DNA of 64,000 bases from contig NZ_CP170544.1 of NCBI RefSeq assembly GCF_042693015.1, positions 62,001 to 126,000 on the forward strand, given 5' to 3'. The position numbers and the translations under genes were made by a program. The notes beneath the pieces were generated by a model, which saw only the letters and a program-made list of their open reading frames with translations, searched no databases and was not told where the DNA came from. Shown here one piece after another: positions 15,651 through 23,862 of this stretch (its first letter is position 1; each line of letters opens with the position of its first letter). Source of the stretch: Sphingomonas_E sp042693015 (GTDB taxonomy: Bacteria; Pseudomonadota; Alphaproteobacteria; Sphingomonadales; Sphingomonadaceae).

Positions 15651-17978
15651 ATGCCCCGTCGCCAGAGCCCCGGCTTGCCCAGCCGCCAGCAGATCCTCGA
15701 TTTCATCACGCAATCCCCGACGCCAGCCGGCAAGCGGGAGATTGCCAAGGCGTTCGGACTGTCTGCGCAAGACAAGATCCTGCTCAAGGCGCTGCTGAAG
15801 GACATGGCGGACGAGGGGCTGATCGACAGCGCCCCCGGCCGCGCCTTCCACAAGATGGGCGGCGTGCCCAAGGTGACGGTGCTGCGCATCGTCGATGTCG
15901 AAGGCGACCAGCCTGTCGCGGTGCCCGAAGTGTGGCATTCCGATGCGCCGCCGCCGAAGCTGCGCGTGGTGGAGCGCGGCCGGCGATCGGCGCTTGGCCC
16001 CGGCGACCGCATTCTTGCCCGCACCGAGGAGAAGGGTGCGGGCTGGATCGCGCATCCGATGAAGAAGCTCGCCCGTGGCGAGGATCTGGTGCTGGGCGTG
16101 CTCCATGCGGAGGGCGACCGGCTGTGGCTGAAACCCGTCGACAAGCGCGAGAAGCGCGACTGGCCGGTGTCGGACGCGGGCGGAGCCGAGCCGGGCGACC
16201 TGGTGCTCGCCGAGAAGGCGGGGCGCCCGCCGCGGATGACCGTGAAGGTCAGCGAGAAACTGGGCGACCCCTTCGCACCGCGCAGCTTCAGCCTGATCGC
16301 GATCCATAAGCATGGCATCCCCAACCAGTTCGGCGAGGAGACGATAGAGGAAGCCGAGCGGGTGGCGAAGCTGCCGTTGGGCGAGGGGCGCGAGGATCTG
16401 CGCGCGGTGCCGATCGTCGCGATCGACCCGGCGGATGCGCGCGACCATGATGATGCCGTATGGGCGGCGCCAGATGATGACCCCGCCAATGTCGGCGGGT
16501 TCAAGGCGATCGTCGCGATCGCCGATGTCAGTTTCTATGTCCGTCCCGGCGGCCGGCTCGACCGCGAAGCACGCAAGCGCGGCAACAGCGTCTATTTCCC
16601 CGATCGCGTCGTCCCGATGCTGCCCGAGACGCTGAGCGCGGACATGTGCTCGCTGAAGGCCGGGCAGGATCGCGCGGCGATGGCCTGCCACCTGACGATC
16701 TCCAAGGACGGCAAGCTCCTGTCGTGGCGCTTCACTCGCGCGCTGGTGCGGATCGCGGCGAACATCGCCTATGAAGATGCGCAGGCCGCGATCGATGCGG
16801 CTTCTCCCCCTCCCGCGAGCGGGAGGGGGCCGGGGGGTGGGGATGCCGAGGGTGCGGATGCCCACCCCCAACCCCTCCCGCGAGCGGGAGGGGAGCCATT
16901 CCCGCGCGAACTCACCGAAACCGCACTGAAGCCGCTTTGGGCCTGCTGGAAAGCGCTGTCGCGCGCGCGCGATGCGCGCAATCCGCTCGATCTCGACCTG
17001 CCCGAACGGCGCGTGGTGCTTGATGAAAAGGGGCGTATCCTATCTGTCGCAGCGCGCGAGCGGCTCGATGCCCATCGCCTGATCGAGGATTATATGATCG
17101 CGGCCAACGTCGCCGCCGCCAAGGCGCTGGAGGCGAAGAAGGCCGAGGTGATGTATCGCGATCACGAGCCGCCGAGCCGTGAGAAGCTGGTCGCGCTCAA
17201 GGATTATCTCAAGACCTTCGGCATCGAGTTCGCGCTGGGGCAGGTGGTGAAGCCCGCCACCTTCAACCAGCTTCTCGGCCGCATCCCCGAGGATGCCGAT
17301 CATCGTCCGCAGATCATGGAGCAGGTGCTGCGCAGCCAGACGCAGGCTTATTACGCACCCCGCAACGCCGGCCATTTCGGGCTCGCGCTGGGCAGCTATG
17401 CGCATTTCACCAGCCCGATCCGCCGCTATGCCGATCTGCTCGTCCACCGCTCGCTGGTCGGTGCCTATGGCCTTGATCCGGATGCCAAGGCGACGCGCCT
17501 GGCCGCCGAGGATGCCGCGCGGATGGAGCAACTCGGCACCGCGATCAGCCAGGCCGAGCGCCGCGCGATGGAGGCCGAGCGTGAGACGATCGACCGCTAT
17601 GTCGCGGCCTATCTCGCCACCCATGTCGGCGACGTGATGGAAACGCGGATCACCGGGGTGCAGAGCTTCGGCTTCTTCGCCACCGTGATCGGGCTAGGCG
17701 GCGATGGTCTGGTCCCCGTCTCGACCTTGGGGGCCGAACGCTTCCGCTATGACGAAGCCGCGCAAGCGCTGGAGGGCGAGGAGACGGGCGATCGCTACGT
17801 GCCCGGACAGTTTATTCAGCTACGGCTGGTCGAGGCCAATCCGATCAGCGGCAGCCTGCGTTTCGAATTGCCCGAAGGCGTGAACCATCTGCCCGTGCGC
17901 CGCGGCGGCAAGGACCGGAAGGTCATGGGGCGCAGAGGTCGCCCGTCGAACATCCGCCATCAGGGGCGGCGGCGATAG
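15651..17978 (+). CDS. rnr: Ribonuclease R with an in-frame palindromic repeat insertion
   Basis: 775 residues, with a strong AGGAGGTG site before ATG. The order is an N-terminal helix-turn-helix-like region, cold-shock domains, an RNB catalytic domain (VAIDPADARDHDDAVWA, with the Asp residues that bind Mg; later HFTSPIRRYADLLVHR) and a C-terminal S1 domain (GDVMETRITGVQSFGFF), ending in a basic tail. It degrades structured RNA 3' to 5'. Residues ~386-416 are encoded by a GC-rich double palindrome and read ASGRGPGGG and HPQPLPRAGGE, unlike RNase R. The insertion keeps the frame and sits in a variable loop of the RNB domain, so activity is probably kept. Confidence 0.95.
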   Translation: MPRRQSPGLPSRQQILDFITQSPTPAGKREIAKAFGLSAQDKILLKALLKDMADEGLIDSAPGRAFHKMGGVPKVTVLRIVDVEGDQPVAVPEVWHSDAPPPKLRVVERGRRSALGPGDRILARTEEKGAGWIAHPMKKLARGEDLVLGVLHAEGDRLWLKPVDKREKRDWPVSDAGGAEPGDLVLAEKAGRPPRMTVKVSEKLGDPFAPRSFSLIAIHKHGIPNQFGEETIEEAERVAKLPLGEGREDLRAVPIVAIDPADARDHDDAVWAAPDDDPANVGGFKAIVAIADVSFYVRPGGRLDREARKRGNSVYFPDRVVPMLPETLSADMCSLKAGQDRAAMACHLTISKDGKLLSWRFTRALVRIAANIAYEDAQAAIDAASPPPASGRGPGGGDAEGADAHPQPLPRAGGEPFPRELTETALKPLWACWKALSRARDARNPLDLDLPERRVVLDEKGRILSVAARERLDAHRLIEDYMIAANVAAAKALEAKKAEVMYRDHEPPSREKLVALKDYLKTFGIEFALGQVVKPATFNQLLGRIPEDADHRPQIMEQVLRSQTQAYYAPRNAGHFGLALGSYAHFTSPIRRYADLLVHRSLVGAYGLDPDAKATRLAAEDAARMEQLGTAISQAERRAMEAERETIDRYVAAYLATHVGDVMETRITGVQSFGFFATVIGLGGDGLVPVSTLGAERFRYDEAAQALEGEETGDRYVPGQFIQLRLVEANPISGSLRFELPEGVNHLPVRRGGKDRKVMGRRGRPSNIRHQGRRR
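16806..16893. repeat. Palindromic element inserted in the RNase R coding sequence
   Basis: Two hairpins, CCCCCTCCCGC-ga-GCGGGAGGGGG (16806-16829) and CCCCTCCCGC-ga-GCGGGAGGGG (16872-16893), flank inner arms GGGGGTGGG and CCCACCCCC. The whole unit can fold as one large palindrome. It stays in frame with rnr and encodes a Pro/Gly/Ala-rich loop. It looks like the same class of element as those found between genes at 14.4, 26.0 and 57.8 kb. Confidence 0.85.
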
Positions 17979-17985
17979 GGCAATA

Positions 17986-18020
17986 AAAACGCCGCCGGCC
18001 GGGTGGGCCAGCGGCGTTTT
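17986..18020. terminator. Bidirectional rho-independent terminator
   Basis: AAAACGCCGC (17986-17995) pairs with GCGGCGTTTT (18011-18020), giving an A-tract/T-tract on both sides of a GC stem. It lies between the stops of rnr (+) and the PEP-CTERM gene (-) and can serve both. Confidence 0.9.
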
Positions 18021-18036
18021 CAGGATCGTCGCCCGA

Positions 18037-18675
18037 TCAGGCGAAGCGGACGGAAGCCCGCACCGTGCGACGACGCATTGCGCCGCCCACCATGCCGAAG
18101 CCCGCGATCATCATCGCCCAGCTCGCCGGCTCGGGAACTGCGGTCAACGTGATGTTGTCGACATAGCCGCCAAGCGATTCCGAGGTTCCTGCCGCGGCAA
18201 ACGTCAGCGTGGTCGCCTGGTTGACGGTGAAGATGCCACTGGTGACGGTTGCCCAGCTGGTGCCGCCGCCGCCTGCGCCCGTTACGGTGCCCGGCGGATC
18301 GAGCAGGTCGCTGCCCAGATACACCTCGATACCGTTGCTGCCCGCGCCGACGCCGGGGCGGGGCGAATAGAGGAAGCTCAACTGGTAAGTGCCTGCCTGG
18401 ATGATGCGCGACATCGAGCTGTTGCGCGAGCTATCCAGCTCGACGAACACGCTGCCGCCATCGGGTGCGGGCGCGCCGGCGACATTGTTCTGCAGTTCGA
18501 TCGGGTTGTTCGGACCGCCGGCCGTCCAGCCATCGGCTTCCTGCACGAATACGAACTGACCCGCGCTCGGGCCGCCGGGGACGTTTTCGAAGGTGGACTG
18601 GAATACAACCGCGGCATGGGCCGGGACGATCATGGTGGCGCTGGCCAGCGCCGCTGCACTCAAAGCTTTGAACAA
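18037..18675 (-). CDS. PEP-CTERM sorting domain protein
   Basis: About 212 residues from a TTG at 18675 with GGGAGG seven bases upstream; a GTG at 18690 is the alternative. Signal peptide MFKALSAAALASATMIVPAHA, then a beta-rich, Asn/Gly/Ser-rich exported domain (jelly-roll-like, with GGYVDNITLTAVPEP leading to the tail). The C-terminus PEPASWAMMIAGFGMVGGAM plus RRR is the sphingomonad-type PEP-CTERM signal, recognised by an exosortase that cuts at PEP and sorts the protein to the surface or extracellular matrix. The passenger domain looks like a carbohydrate-binding-type sandwich, but its ligand is unknown. No exosortase gene is present in this window. Confidence 0.88.
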   Translation of the reverse strand: MFKALSAAALASATMIVPAHAAVVFQSTFENVPGGPSAGQFVFVQEADGWTAGGPNNPIELQNNVAGAPAPDGGSVFVELDSSRNSSMSRIIQAGTYQLSFLYSPRPGVGAGSNGIEVYLGSDLLDPPGTVTGAGGGGTSWATVTSGIFTVNQATTLTFAAAGTSESLGGYVDNITLTAVPEPASWAMMIAGFGMVGGAMRRRTVRASVRFA

Positions 18676-18733
18676 ATCAGCCTCCCACACTCATAATGAG
18701 CCGGCTGTATCCAAGCAGAAGTCATGCCAGTTG

Positions 18734-18746
18734 AATTGAATCAATT
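18734..18746. promoter_or_regulatory. Small AT-rich palindrome upstream of the PEP-CTERM gene
   Basis: AATTGA-a-TCAATT, a perfect 6-1-6 inverted repeat about 60 bases upstream of the PEP-CTERM start. It could be an operator; only the symmetry and position support this. Confidence 0.3.
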
Positions 18747-18763
18747 ACTTGGCGGGAAAGCAT

Positions 18764-18807
18764 GCCCGACTGTCACGGGATTGTGTAAAATCCGCCAACA
18801 GTCGGGC
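18764..18807 (-). terminator. Two-level hairpin downstream of the C-C hydrolase gene
   Basis: GCCCGACTGT (18764-18773) pairs perfectly with ACAGTCGGGC (18798-18807), and inside it GGATT pairs with AATCC. On the minus strand it lies just after the hydrolase stop and could terminate that transcript; the T-tract is weak, so a processed or regulatory RNA structure is possible. Confidence 0.45.
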
Positions 18808-18815
18808 GTTTCATT

Positions 18816-19676
18816 TCATTCGCCCCGCGTCAGGAAGGCCATGGCGATATTTTCGAACTCGGCCTTGCGTTCGATCATCGCCCAGTGGCCGCAGTTCGGG
18901 AAGACATGGAGTTCCGCGTTCGGGATCAGGCGCATCGGCACGAGCGCGCCGTCGAGCGGGTTGACGCGGTCGTCGCGGCCCCAGGCAATCAGTGTCGGCG
19001 CCTGGATCTTGGGCAGGTAGGCGAAGCCCTGCACCGCATCCGGGCTGCGGCCGAAGGCGGCGATCGCGTCCAGCGCCTGGCGCGTATACATCTTCTTGCT
19101 GGTTTCCATCGTCACCGGATCGGTTGACGACTTCCAGCGCATCTCCAGCAGCTCGTCGGTCAGGATCGCCTTGTCGTAGACCATCGAGTGGAGCCAGGCG
19201 ATCAGCCGTTCCTTGCTCGGCTGCTCGACGAAATCGACGAGGCGAGTCAGCCCTTCACCGGGGAAGGTGGTGAGCAGGCCGACGCCGATGCCGCCGATCG
19301 TGATGAAGCGCTTGATCCGCGCGGGATGCGCGGCGGCAAGTTGCGCGCCGACGATCCCGCCATAGCTGTTGCCGAGGATATGGGCGCTTTCGATCCCCAT
19401 CGCATCCATGAAGCGGATGACCGAGGCGACCGCCGACGGGATCGGCATGCCTTCCACCGGCGCGCTTTTGCCATAGCCCGGCAGGTCCAGGATGATGGTG
19501 CGGAACCGCTTGGCGAAGAAAGCCAGGTTGTTGCCGAAATTGGCCCAGCCGGTCACGCCGGGGCCGGAGCCGTGGAGCAGCAGCAGCACCTCGCCCGAAC
19601 CCGCCTCATGATAATGGAGCGCGCCGCCCGCATCATCCAGAATCCGGCTGGTTTCCTCAAAGCTCATTGCCGACAT
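18816..19676 (-). CDS. Alpha/beta hydrolase of the meta-cleavage (C-C bond) hydrolase type
   Basis: 286 residues from ATG 19676, placed by GGAGG six bases upstream; further in-frame ATGs occur nearby. Oxyanion block LLLHGSGPGVTGWANFGNN, nucleophile elbow GNSYGG, acid in AWGRDDRVNP and catalytic His in FPNCGHWAMIER. HGSGPG...GW and the WAM-E-R tail are typical of hydrolases acting on ring-cleavage products of aromatics (BphD/DxnB/HsaD class), although no dioxygenase or other catabolic gene is adjacent. Cytosolic enzyme; substrate unassigned. Confidence 0.85.
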   Translation of the reverse strand: MSAMSFEETSRILDDAGGALHYHEAGSGEVLLLLHGSGPGVTGWANFGNNLAFFAKRFRTIILDLPGYGKSAPVEGMPIPSAVASVIRFMDAMGIESAHILGNSYGGIVGAQLAAAHPARIKRFITIGGIGVGLLTTFPGEGLTRLVDFVEQPSKERLIAWLHSMVYDKAILTDELLEMRWKSSTDPVTMETSKKMYTRQALDAIAAFGRSPDAVQGFAYLPKIQAPTLIAWGRDDRVNPLDGALVPMRLIPNAELHVFPNCGHWAMIERKAEFENIAMAFLTRGE

Positions 19677-19748
19677 GCGCATCCTCCGATCCTTATCGGC
19701 GCGCATGTCGCATGAATTTCGTTAGTTCGGCAAGCGTTCGCGTCGACT

Positions 19749-20174
19749 TCAGCCGCGAGCCTGCACGAGTGGCAGATCGACGCGCTCGCCCGGCTCCGGC
19801 AGCGGGATCGACGTATCGGTGATCCAGAGCAATCTGCCGCTGCTGTCCTCGATCCGCCCGCTCACAGTGATGCGGTGGCCGGGCAGGATGCGCGCGGGAT
19901 CATAATCGAGGCTGTAGGGCAGCGGCACCTGGCGCCCCTGCGTCGGTATCCGGCGTTCGGCGATCAGCGTCGCGGGCGCATCCGCCAGCGACACATCCTG
20001 CACGCGGACGATCAGCACCGCATCGGGCGGCAGCGCGATGCGCTGGCGATAGACGGCGATCCCTTCGAGCAGCACCAGCGTGCTCATCCCCTGCGGTTTC
20101 GGTGCGGTGTTGAACGGGAAGGTGCAGCCGGTGGTGGCCAGCAGGAGAAGCGCGACCGGAAACAAGGCTTTCAT
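19749..20174 (-). CDS. YbaY-like lipoprotein
   Basis: About 141 residues from ATG 20174 (GGAG seven bases upstream; an ATG six bases earlier is possible). MKALFPVALLLLATTGC is a lipoprotein signal with Cys17. The mature domain (LPPDAVLIVRVQDVSLADAPA, IPTQGRQVPLPYSLDYDP, and GRIEDSSGRLLWITDT) matches the YbaY/YscW type: a small beta-sandwich found in outer-membrane lipoproteins. In relatives it is linked to envelope quality or glycan assembly; the role here is unknown. It is divergent from the aspartic protease gene. Confidence 0.8.
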   Translation of the reverse strand: MKALFPVALLLLATTGCTFPFNTAPKPQGMSTLVLLEGIAVYRQRIALPPDAVLIVRVQDVSLADAPATLIAERRIPTQGRQVPLPYSLDYDPARILPGHRITVSGRIEDSSGRLLWITDTSIPLPEPGERVDLPLVQARG

Positions 20175-20294
20175 CGGCATTCTCCACGACCCGTTCCATC
20201 GCAGAATGCCTGTTTTCGCGATGCCCGTCACGCTTCTGTTGGGCGTCCCGATGCGTTATAGTCACGCACTACACTCGATCGGAGGCTTTTGGGG

Positions 20295-21287
20295 ATGCTT
20301 CTCGGTAATGTGGTGGCGGCAGCGATGACCGCCGCAGCCCTGCAGGTGCCCGCGCCGGTGCCGCCCTCCGTCGTGGCCAACACGCCGGCGCTGGATGATG
20401 AAGCGGCCGAAACGCTCGCCACCGCCGTCGATGCCGCGCAGCGGATGACCGTCAACGTGTTCGTCAACGGCCGGGGGCCTTATCCCTTTGCGGTCGATAC
20501 CGGATCGGACCGGACGGCCGTGGCGCGCAGCCTATCGGACCGGCTGGCGCTGCCCAAGGGCAAGTCTGCGACGATGCACAGCATGGGCGGATCGGGCCAG
20601 ATCGGCACCGCGGTGATCGCCAGCCTGCAGGTCGGCGGCAACGAGGTGCGCGATGTGCGGGCGCCGGTGCTGGCGGACCGGCATATCGGGGTTTCCGGCC
20701 TGCTCGGCGTCGACGGGCTGGCGGACCAGCGGGTCGAGATGGATTTCATCGCAGGCAACATGAAGATCTATCCGTCGAAGATCGCGCCCGAAAAATTCGA
20801 GCCCGGGACGATCGTCGTCAAGGCGCGGCGCAAATATGGCCAGCTCATCCTGGTCGATGCGGACATCGATGGCGAGAAGGTGAGCATCATCCTCGATTCC
20901 GGTGCGCAGGTTTCCGTGGGCAACAACGCGTTGCGCAAGAAGCTCTCGCGCAAGGGCAAGCAGGGCAGCGTCCAGCAGATCACGCTGATGGACGTCGCCG
21001 GCAATTCGATGGAAGCGGAGATGGGCGTGCTGCCCAGGATGCGGATCGGCGGCCTGCGGGTCGAAGGCATGACGATCGCCTGGACGGAGGCACATCCCTT
21101 CAAGATGTTCGGCCTGTCGAACAAGCCCGCCATGCTGCTCGGCATGGATCTGCTGCGCAGCTTCGAGCGCGTCTCGGTCGATTTCGGCAACAAGAAGGTG
21201 CGCTTCATGCCGCGCGAACAGGGCAGGCGGGGGCTGGCGGCGCAGGACCCGGCGCCGCCGCCGGCACCTAAAGACGTGGCAGGGTAA
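20295..21287 (+). CDS. Retropepsin-like protease with two aspartic sites
   Basis: About 330 residues from ATG 20295, with GGAGG nine bases upstream (a TTG at 20289 is too close). The N-terminus is weakly signal-like. There are two aspartyl-protease motifs: FAVDTGSDR (Asp about residue 68) and ILDSGAQVSV (Asp about 201). Each is followed by a hydrophobic GLLGVDGL or LLGMDLL block, so the chain looks like a duplicated single-domain retropepsin forming an internal pseudo-dimer. Alternatively each half dimerises separately. It is probably periplasmic. Its 3' end overlaps dcd by 20 bases in convergent orientation. Confidence 0.82.
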   Translation: MLLGNVVAAAMTAAALQVPAPVPPSVVANTPALDDEAAETLATAVDAAQRMTVNVFVNGRGPYPFAVDTGSDRTAVARSLSDRLALPKGKSATMHSMGGSGQIGTAVIASLQVGGNEVRDVRAPVLADRHIGVSGLLGVDGLADQRVEMDFIAGNMKIYPSKIAPEKFEPGTIVVKARRKYGQLILVDADIDGEKVSIILDSGAQVSVGNNALRKKLSRKGKQGSVQQITLMDVAGNSMEAEMGVLPRMRIGGLRVEGMTIAWTEAHPFKMFGLSNKPAMLLGMDLLRSFERVSVDFGNKKVRFMPREQGRRGLAAQDPAPPPAPKDVAG

Positions 21288-21822
21288 CGCCGCGCTGGCC
21301 CATATATTTGCCGGCGCGATCGGCATAGCTCGTCTCGCACGGCTCGTTGCCCTGCAGGAACAGGAACTGGCACGCGCCTTCGTTGGCATAGACCTTGGCG
21401 GGCAGCGGCGTGGTGTTCGAGAATTCCAGCGTCACATGGCCTTCCCAGCCCGGCTCCAGCGGCGTCACGTTCACGATGATGCCGCAGCGCGCATAAGTGG
21501 ATTTGCCGAGGCAGATCACCAGCACGTCGCGCGGCACGCGGAAATATTCGACCGTGCGGGCCAGCGCGAAGCTGTTAGGCGGGATGATGCAGCAATCGGT
21601 CTTGCGATCGACGAAGCTGTTGGCCGCAAAATCCTTGGGGTCCACCGTCGCCGAATCAACATTGGTGAAGATCTTGAACTCGTCGGCGACGCGCGCGTCA
21701 TAGCCGTAGGAGGACAGGCCATAGCTGATGCACCCGTCGCGGCGCTGCGCCTCGACAAAGGGTTCGATCATCCCATCCTGCTGCGCGCGCTCGCGAATCC
21801 ACTTGTCGGACATGATGGACAT
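21268..21822 (-). CDS. dcd: dCTP deaminase
   Basis: 184 residues, the typical length. DKWIRERAQQDGMIEPF at the N-terminus, GLSSYGYDARV, FALARTVEYFRVPRDVL, CLGKSTYARCG (the active-site GKSxxAR segment), and PLEPGWEGHVTLEFSN are the family hallmarks. It converts dCTP to dUTP, feeding dTMP synthesis. The start codon follows the cdd stop directly (TGAATG), so the two pyrimidine deaminases are coupled. Confidence 0.97.
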   Translation of the reverse strand: MSIMSDKWIRERAQQDGMIEPFVEAQRRDGCISYGLSSYGYDARVADEFKIFTNVDSATVDPKDFAANSFVDRKTDCCIIPPNSFALARTVEYFRVPRDVLVICLGKSTYARCGIIVNVTPLEPGWEGHVTLEFSNTTPLPAKVYANEGACQFLFLQGNEPCETSYADRAGKYMGQRGVTLPRL

Positions 21823-22287
21823 TCAGTTCATTCCCAGATCGTCAGGCCCGAAGGCGAAAGGCAGGAGTTCGGATAGCAGATGGCGTTCCACCGCGCCGCC
21901 GTCACCGGACGCGCAATGGACGACAATGTCGCGGCCGCCAAGTTGGGCTGCCTCGACAAGGATCTGGCGGCAGCGGCCGCAGGGACGGACGGGATCGCTG
22001 CCGGACAGCCCGGCGGACGTCATCCGCCCGCCGATCACGCCGATCGCCACCACGTCACGCAGACGGCCCGCGGTGTTGGCGGCCGCCAGCGCCACCGTTT
22101 CGGCGCAGAGCGAGAGGCCGTAGCTCGCATTTTCCAGATTGGTGCCGGGGATGATCGTGCCATCTTCCAGCAGCAGCGCCGCGCCGACGGCGAAGCGCGA
22201 ATAAGGCGCATGGGCGTTGCCCGCGGCCTCGCGCGCGGCATCGATCAGCACCGCGCCGGCAACGTCGGACAGGTCGACCTCAGCCAC
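21823..22287 (-). CDS. cdd: Cytidine deaminase
   Basis: 154 residues, homotetrameric type. APYSRFAVGAALL, NLENASYGLSLCAETVAL (Cys-Ala-Glu, zinc ligand and proton shuttle) and RPCGRCRQIL (the other two zinc cysteines) are intact. It salvages cytidine and deoxycytidine to uridine forms. It overlaps the UPF0262 gene by eight bases and runs directly into dcd, giving a UPF0262-cdd-dcd unit. Confidence 0.95.
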   Translation of the reverse strand: MAEVDLSDVAGAVLIDAAREAAGNAHAPYSRFAVGAALLLEDGTIIPGTNLENASYGLSLCAETVALAAANTAGRLRDVVAIGVIGGRMTSAGLSGSDPVRPCGRCRQILVEAAQLGGRDIVVHCASGDGGAVERHLLSELLPFAFGPDDLGMN

Positions 22288-22762
22288 GGATATGAAGCAC
22301 GCAGATCAGCGTGAACAGCCGCCGCGCCGTATCGAAATCCACGTCGATCTTCCCCTGCAGCCGTTCCCTGAGCAGCTCGGCCGCCTCGTTGTGGATGCCG
22401 CGTCGCGCCATGTCCACCGTCTCGATCTGCTGCGGCGTCGCCTGGCGGATCGCCTGGTAATAGCTGTCGCAGATCGCAAAATAGTCCTTGATGGGCCGGC
22501 GGAAGCGGCCGAGGCCAAGGATCAACGTCTCCAGTCGCTGCTCGTCATCGCTGAAGATGTCGATCGCCAGCCGGCCTTCCTCGACGCGCAGGCGGATGCG
22601 GAACGGCCCGACATAGCCTTGCGGATAGTCGCGCTCGGGGCGGAAATGATTTTCCTCCAGCAGGTCGAAGATCGCGATCCGCCGTTCCTGCTCGACATCG
22701 GCATTGCGCCAGATGATCGTCTTGTCGTCGAGATCGACGGCGATGATGCGCGGATCAGCCAT
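22280..22762 (-). CDS. UPF0262 family protein
   Basis: 160 residues from ATG 22762. This alphaproteobacterial family is recognised by the acidic N-terminus (RIIAVDLDDKTIIWRN), FDLLEENHFRPERD and YFAICDSYYQAIRQATPQQIE, with an AARRGIHNEAAELLRERL helix near the end. No enzymatic motif is evident and the function is unknown; it is not membrane-bound. Its stop overlaps the cdd start, suggesting cotranslation with the pyrimidine deaminases. Confidence 0.85.
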   Translation of the reverse strand: MADPRIIAVDLDDKTIIWRNADVEQERRIAIFDLLEENHFRPERDYPQGYVGPFRIRLRVEEGRLAIDIFSDDEQRLETLILGLGRFRRPIKDYFAICDSYYQAIRQATPQQIETVDMARRGIHNEAAELLRERLQGKIDVDFDTARRLFTLICVLHIRG

Positions 22763-22821
22763 GGGTGTCCGGCCGCTGTTATCCGAGCGGCCGGCGAATC
22801 GCAAAGGGGACTGATTGACGG

Positions 22822-23862
22822 TTAGTCCGCGACGTGAACCGTCACGTTCGCGCTCGCACCCGCCACCAGCGGCCGATCCGGGGTGCAATCGAGCTTCAGG
22901 CGCACCGGCACGCGCTGCGTGACCTTCACCCAATTGCCCGTCGCATTCTGTGCCGGCAGCATCGAGAATTGCGATCCCGTGCCCGATCCGATGCTGGCGA
23001 CGTGCGCGGGGCAATCCTTGCCGCTCATCGAATCGAACTCGATCTCGGCGCGCTGGCCGACGCGGACCTTGGCGAGCTGGGTTTCCTTGAAATTGGCGTC
23101 GACCCAATAATTGCCGCCCGCCACCAGCGTCGCGCTGGTGATCGATGCGATCGCGGTCGATCCCGGCTGCAGCTTATCGACCTGGACGATCACGCCATCG
23201 GTCGGCGCGCGGATTTCGGTGCGGCGCAGATCGAGCGCAGCCTTGTCGCGCGCGGCGATCGCAGCGGCGATCTGTGGGTGGAGGCCGCCCGGTCCGGTGC
23301 CCAGCATCGCCTGCGCGGCGCTGGCGTCGGCCGAGGCGACCGCGCGCTTGGCCTGCGCAGAGGCGAGTGCCGCGCGCGCGGCATCGAAGCTGGCGCGCGT
23401 GGTGAAGCCCTTGTCGAGCAGTTCCTTCTGCCGCTGATAATTCTCCTGGGCGAGCTGGACATCGGACGCCATCGCGCCGATGTCCGCCGACTTGGAGACA
23501 TAGTTGCTCGAAAGCTCGTTCACCGAAATGCGGGCATTGCCGACCGCCGCCTCGGCTTGCGCGAGTGCGATCCGATAGGGTTCCGGGTCGATACGGAACA
23601 ACAGGTCGCCTTTCTTGACCTGCTGGTTCTCGCGCACCGCCACGTCGACCACACGGCCGCTGACCTCGGGCGAGATGCTGATGATGTCCGCGCCCACCTG
23701 CGCATTGTCGGTGGATACGGAACGCCCGCTCGTCGCCCACAACCAGATGCCGCCGGCAACCATCAGCAATGGCACGGACAGCATCAGCGGCAGCCGCCAC
23801 CAGGGGCGACGGGGCGCAAGCTCCGTTGCGCCGTCCGCGGTGATGGATGTCATCCTGTTCAT
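22822..23862 (-). CDS. HlyD/EmrA-type membrane fusion protein
   Basis: 346 residues. One N-terminal membrane anchor (residues ~25-45), then STDNAQVGADIISISPEVSGRVV (beta-barrel/lipoyl half), a coiled coil of ~100 residues and the second lipoyl half IRAPTDGVIVQVDKLQPG. This is the periplasmic adaptor of EmrAB/HlyD efflux pumps. It overlaps the upstream MarR gene by four bases, the usual EmrR-EmrA pairing, but the next gene is UPF0262 and not an EmrB major-facilitator pump. Confidence 0.92.
   Translation of the reverse strand: MNRMTSITADGATELAPRRPWWRLPLMLSVPLLMVAGGIWLWATSGRSVSTDNAQVGADIISISPEVSGRVVDVAVRENQQVKKGDLLFRIDPEPYRIALAQAEAAVGNARISVNELSSNYVSKSADIGAMASDVQLAQENYQRQKELLDKGFTTRASFDAARAALASAQAKRAVASADASAAQAMLGTGPGGLHPQIAAAIAARDKAALDLRRTEIRAPTDGVIVQVDKLQPGSTAIASITSATLVAGGNYWVDANFKETQLAKVRVGQRAEIEFDSMSGKDCPAHVASIGSGTGSQFSMLPAQNATGNWVKVTQRVPVRLKLDCTPDRPLVAGASANVTVHVAD

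Noticed and set aside
15438..16871. Minus-strand frame of 477 codons opposite RNase R
   Set aside because: Antisense to rnr and the MarR-GNAT gene; a shadow with arginine-rich composition.
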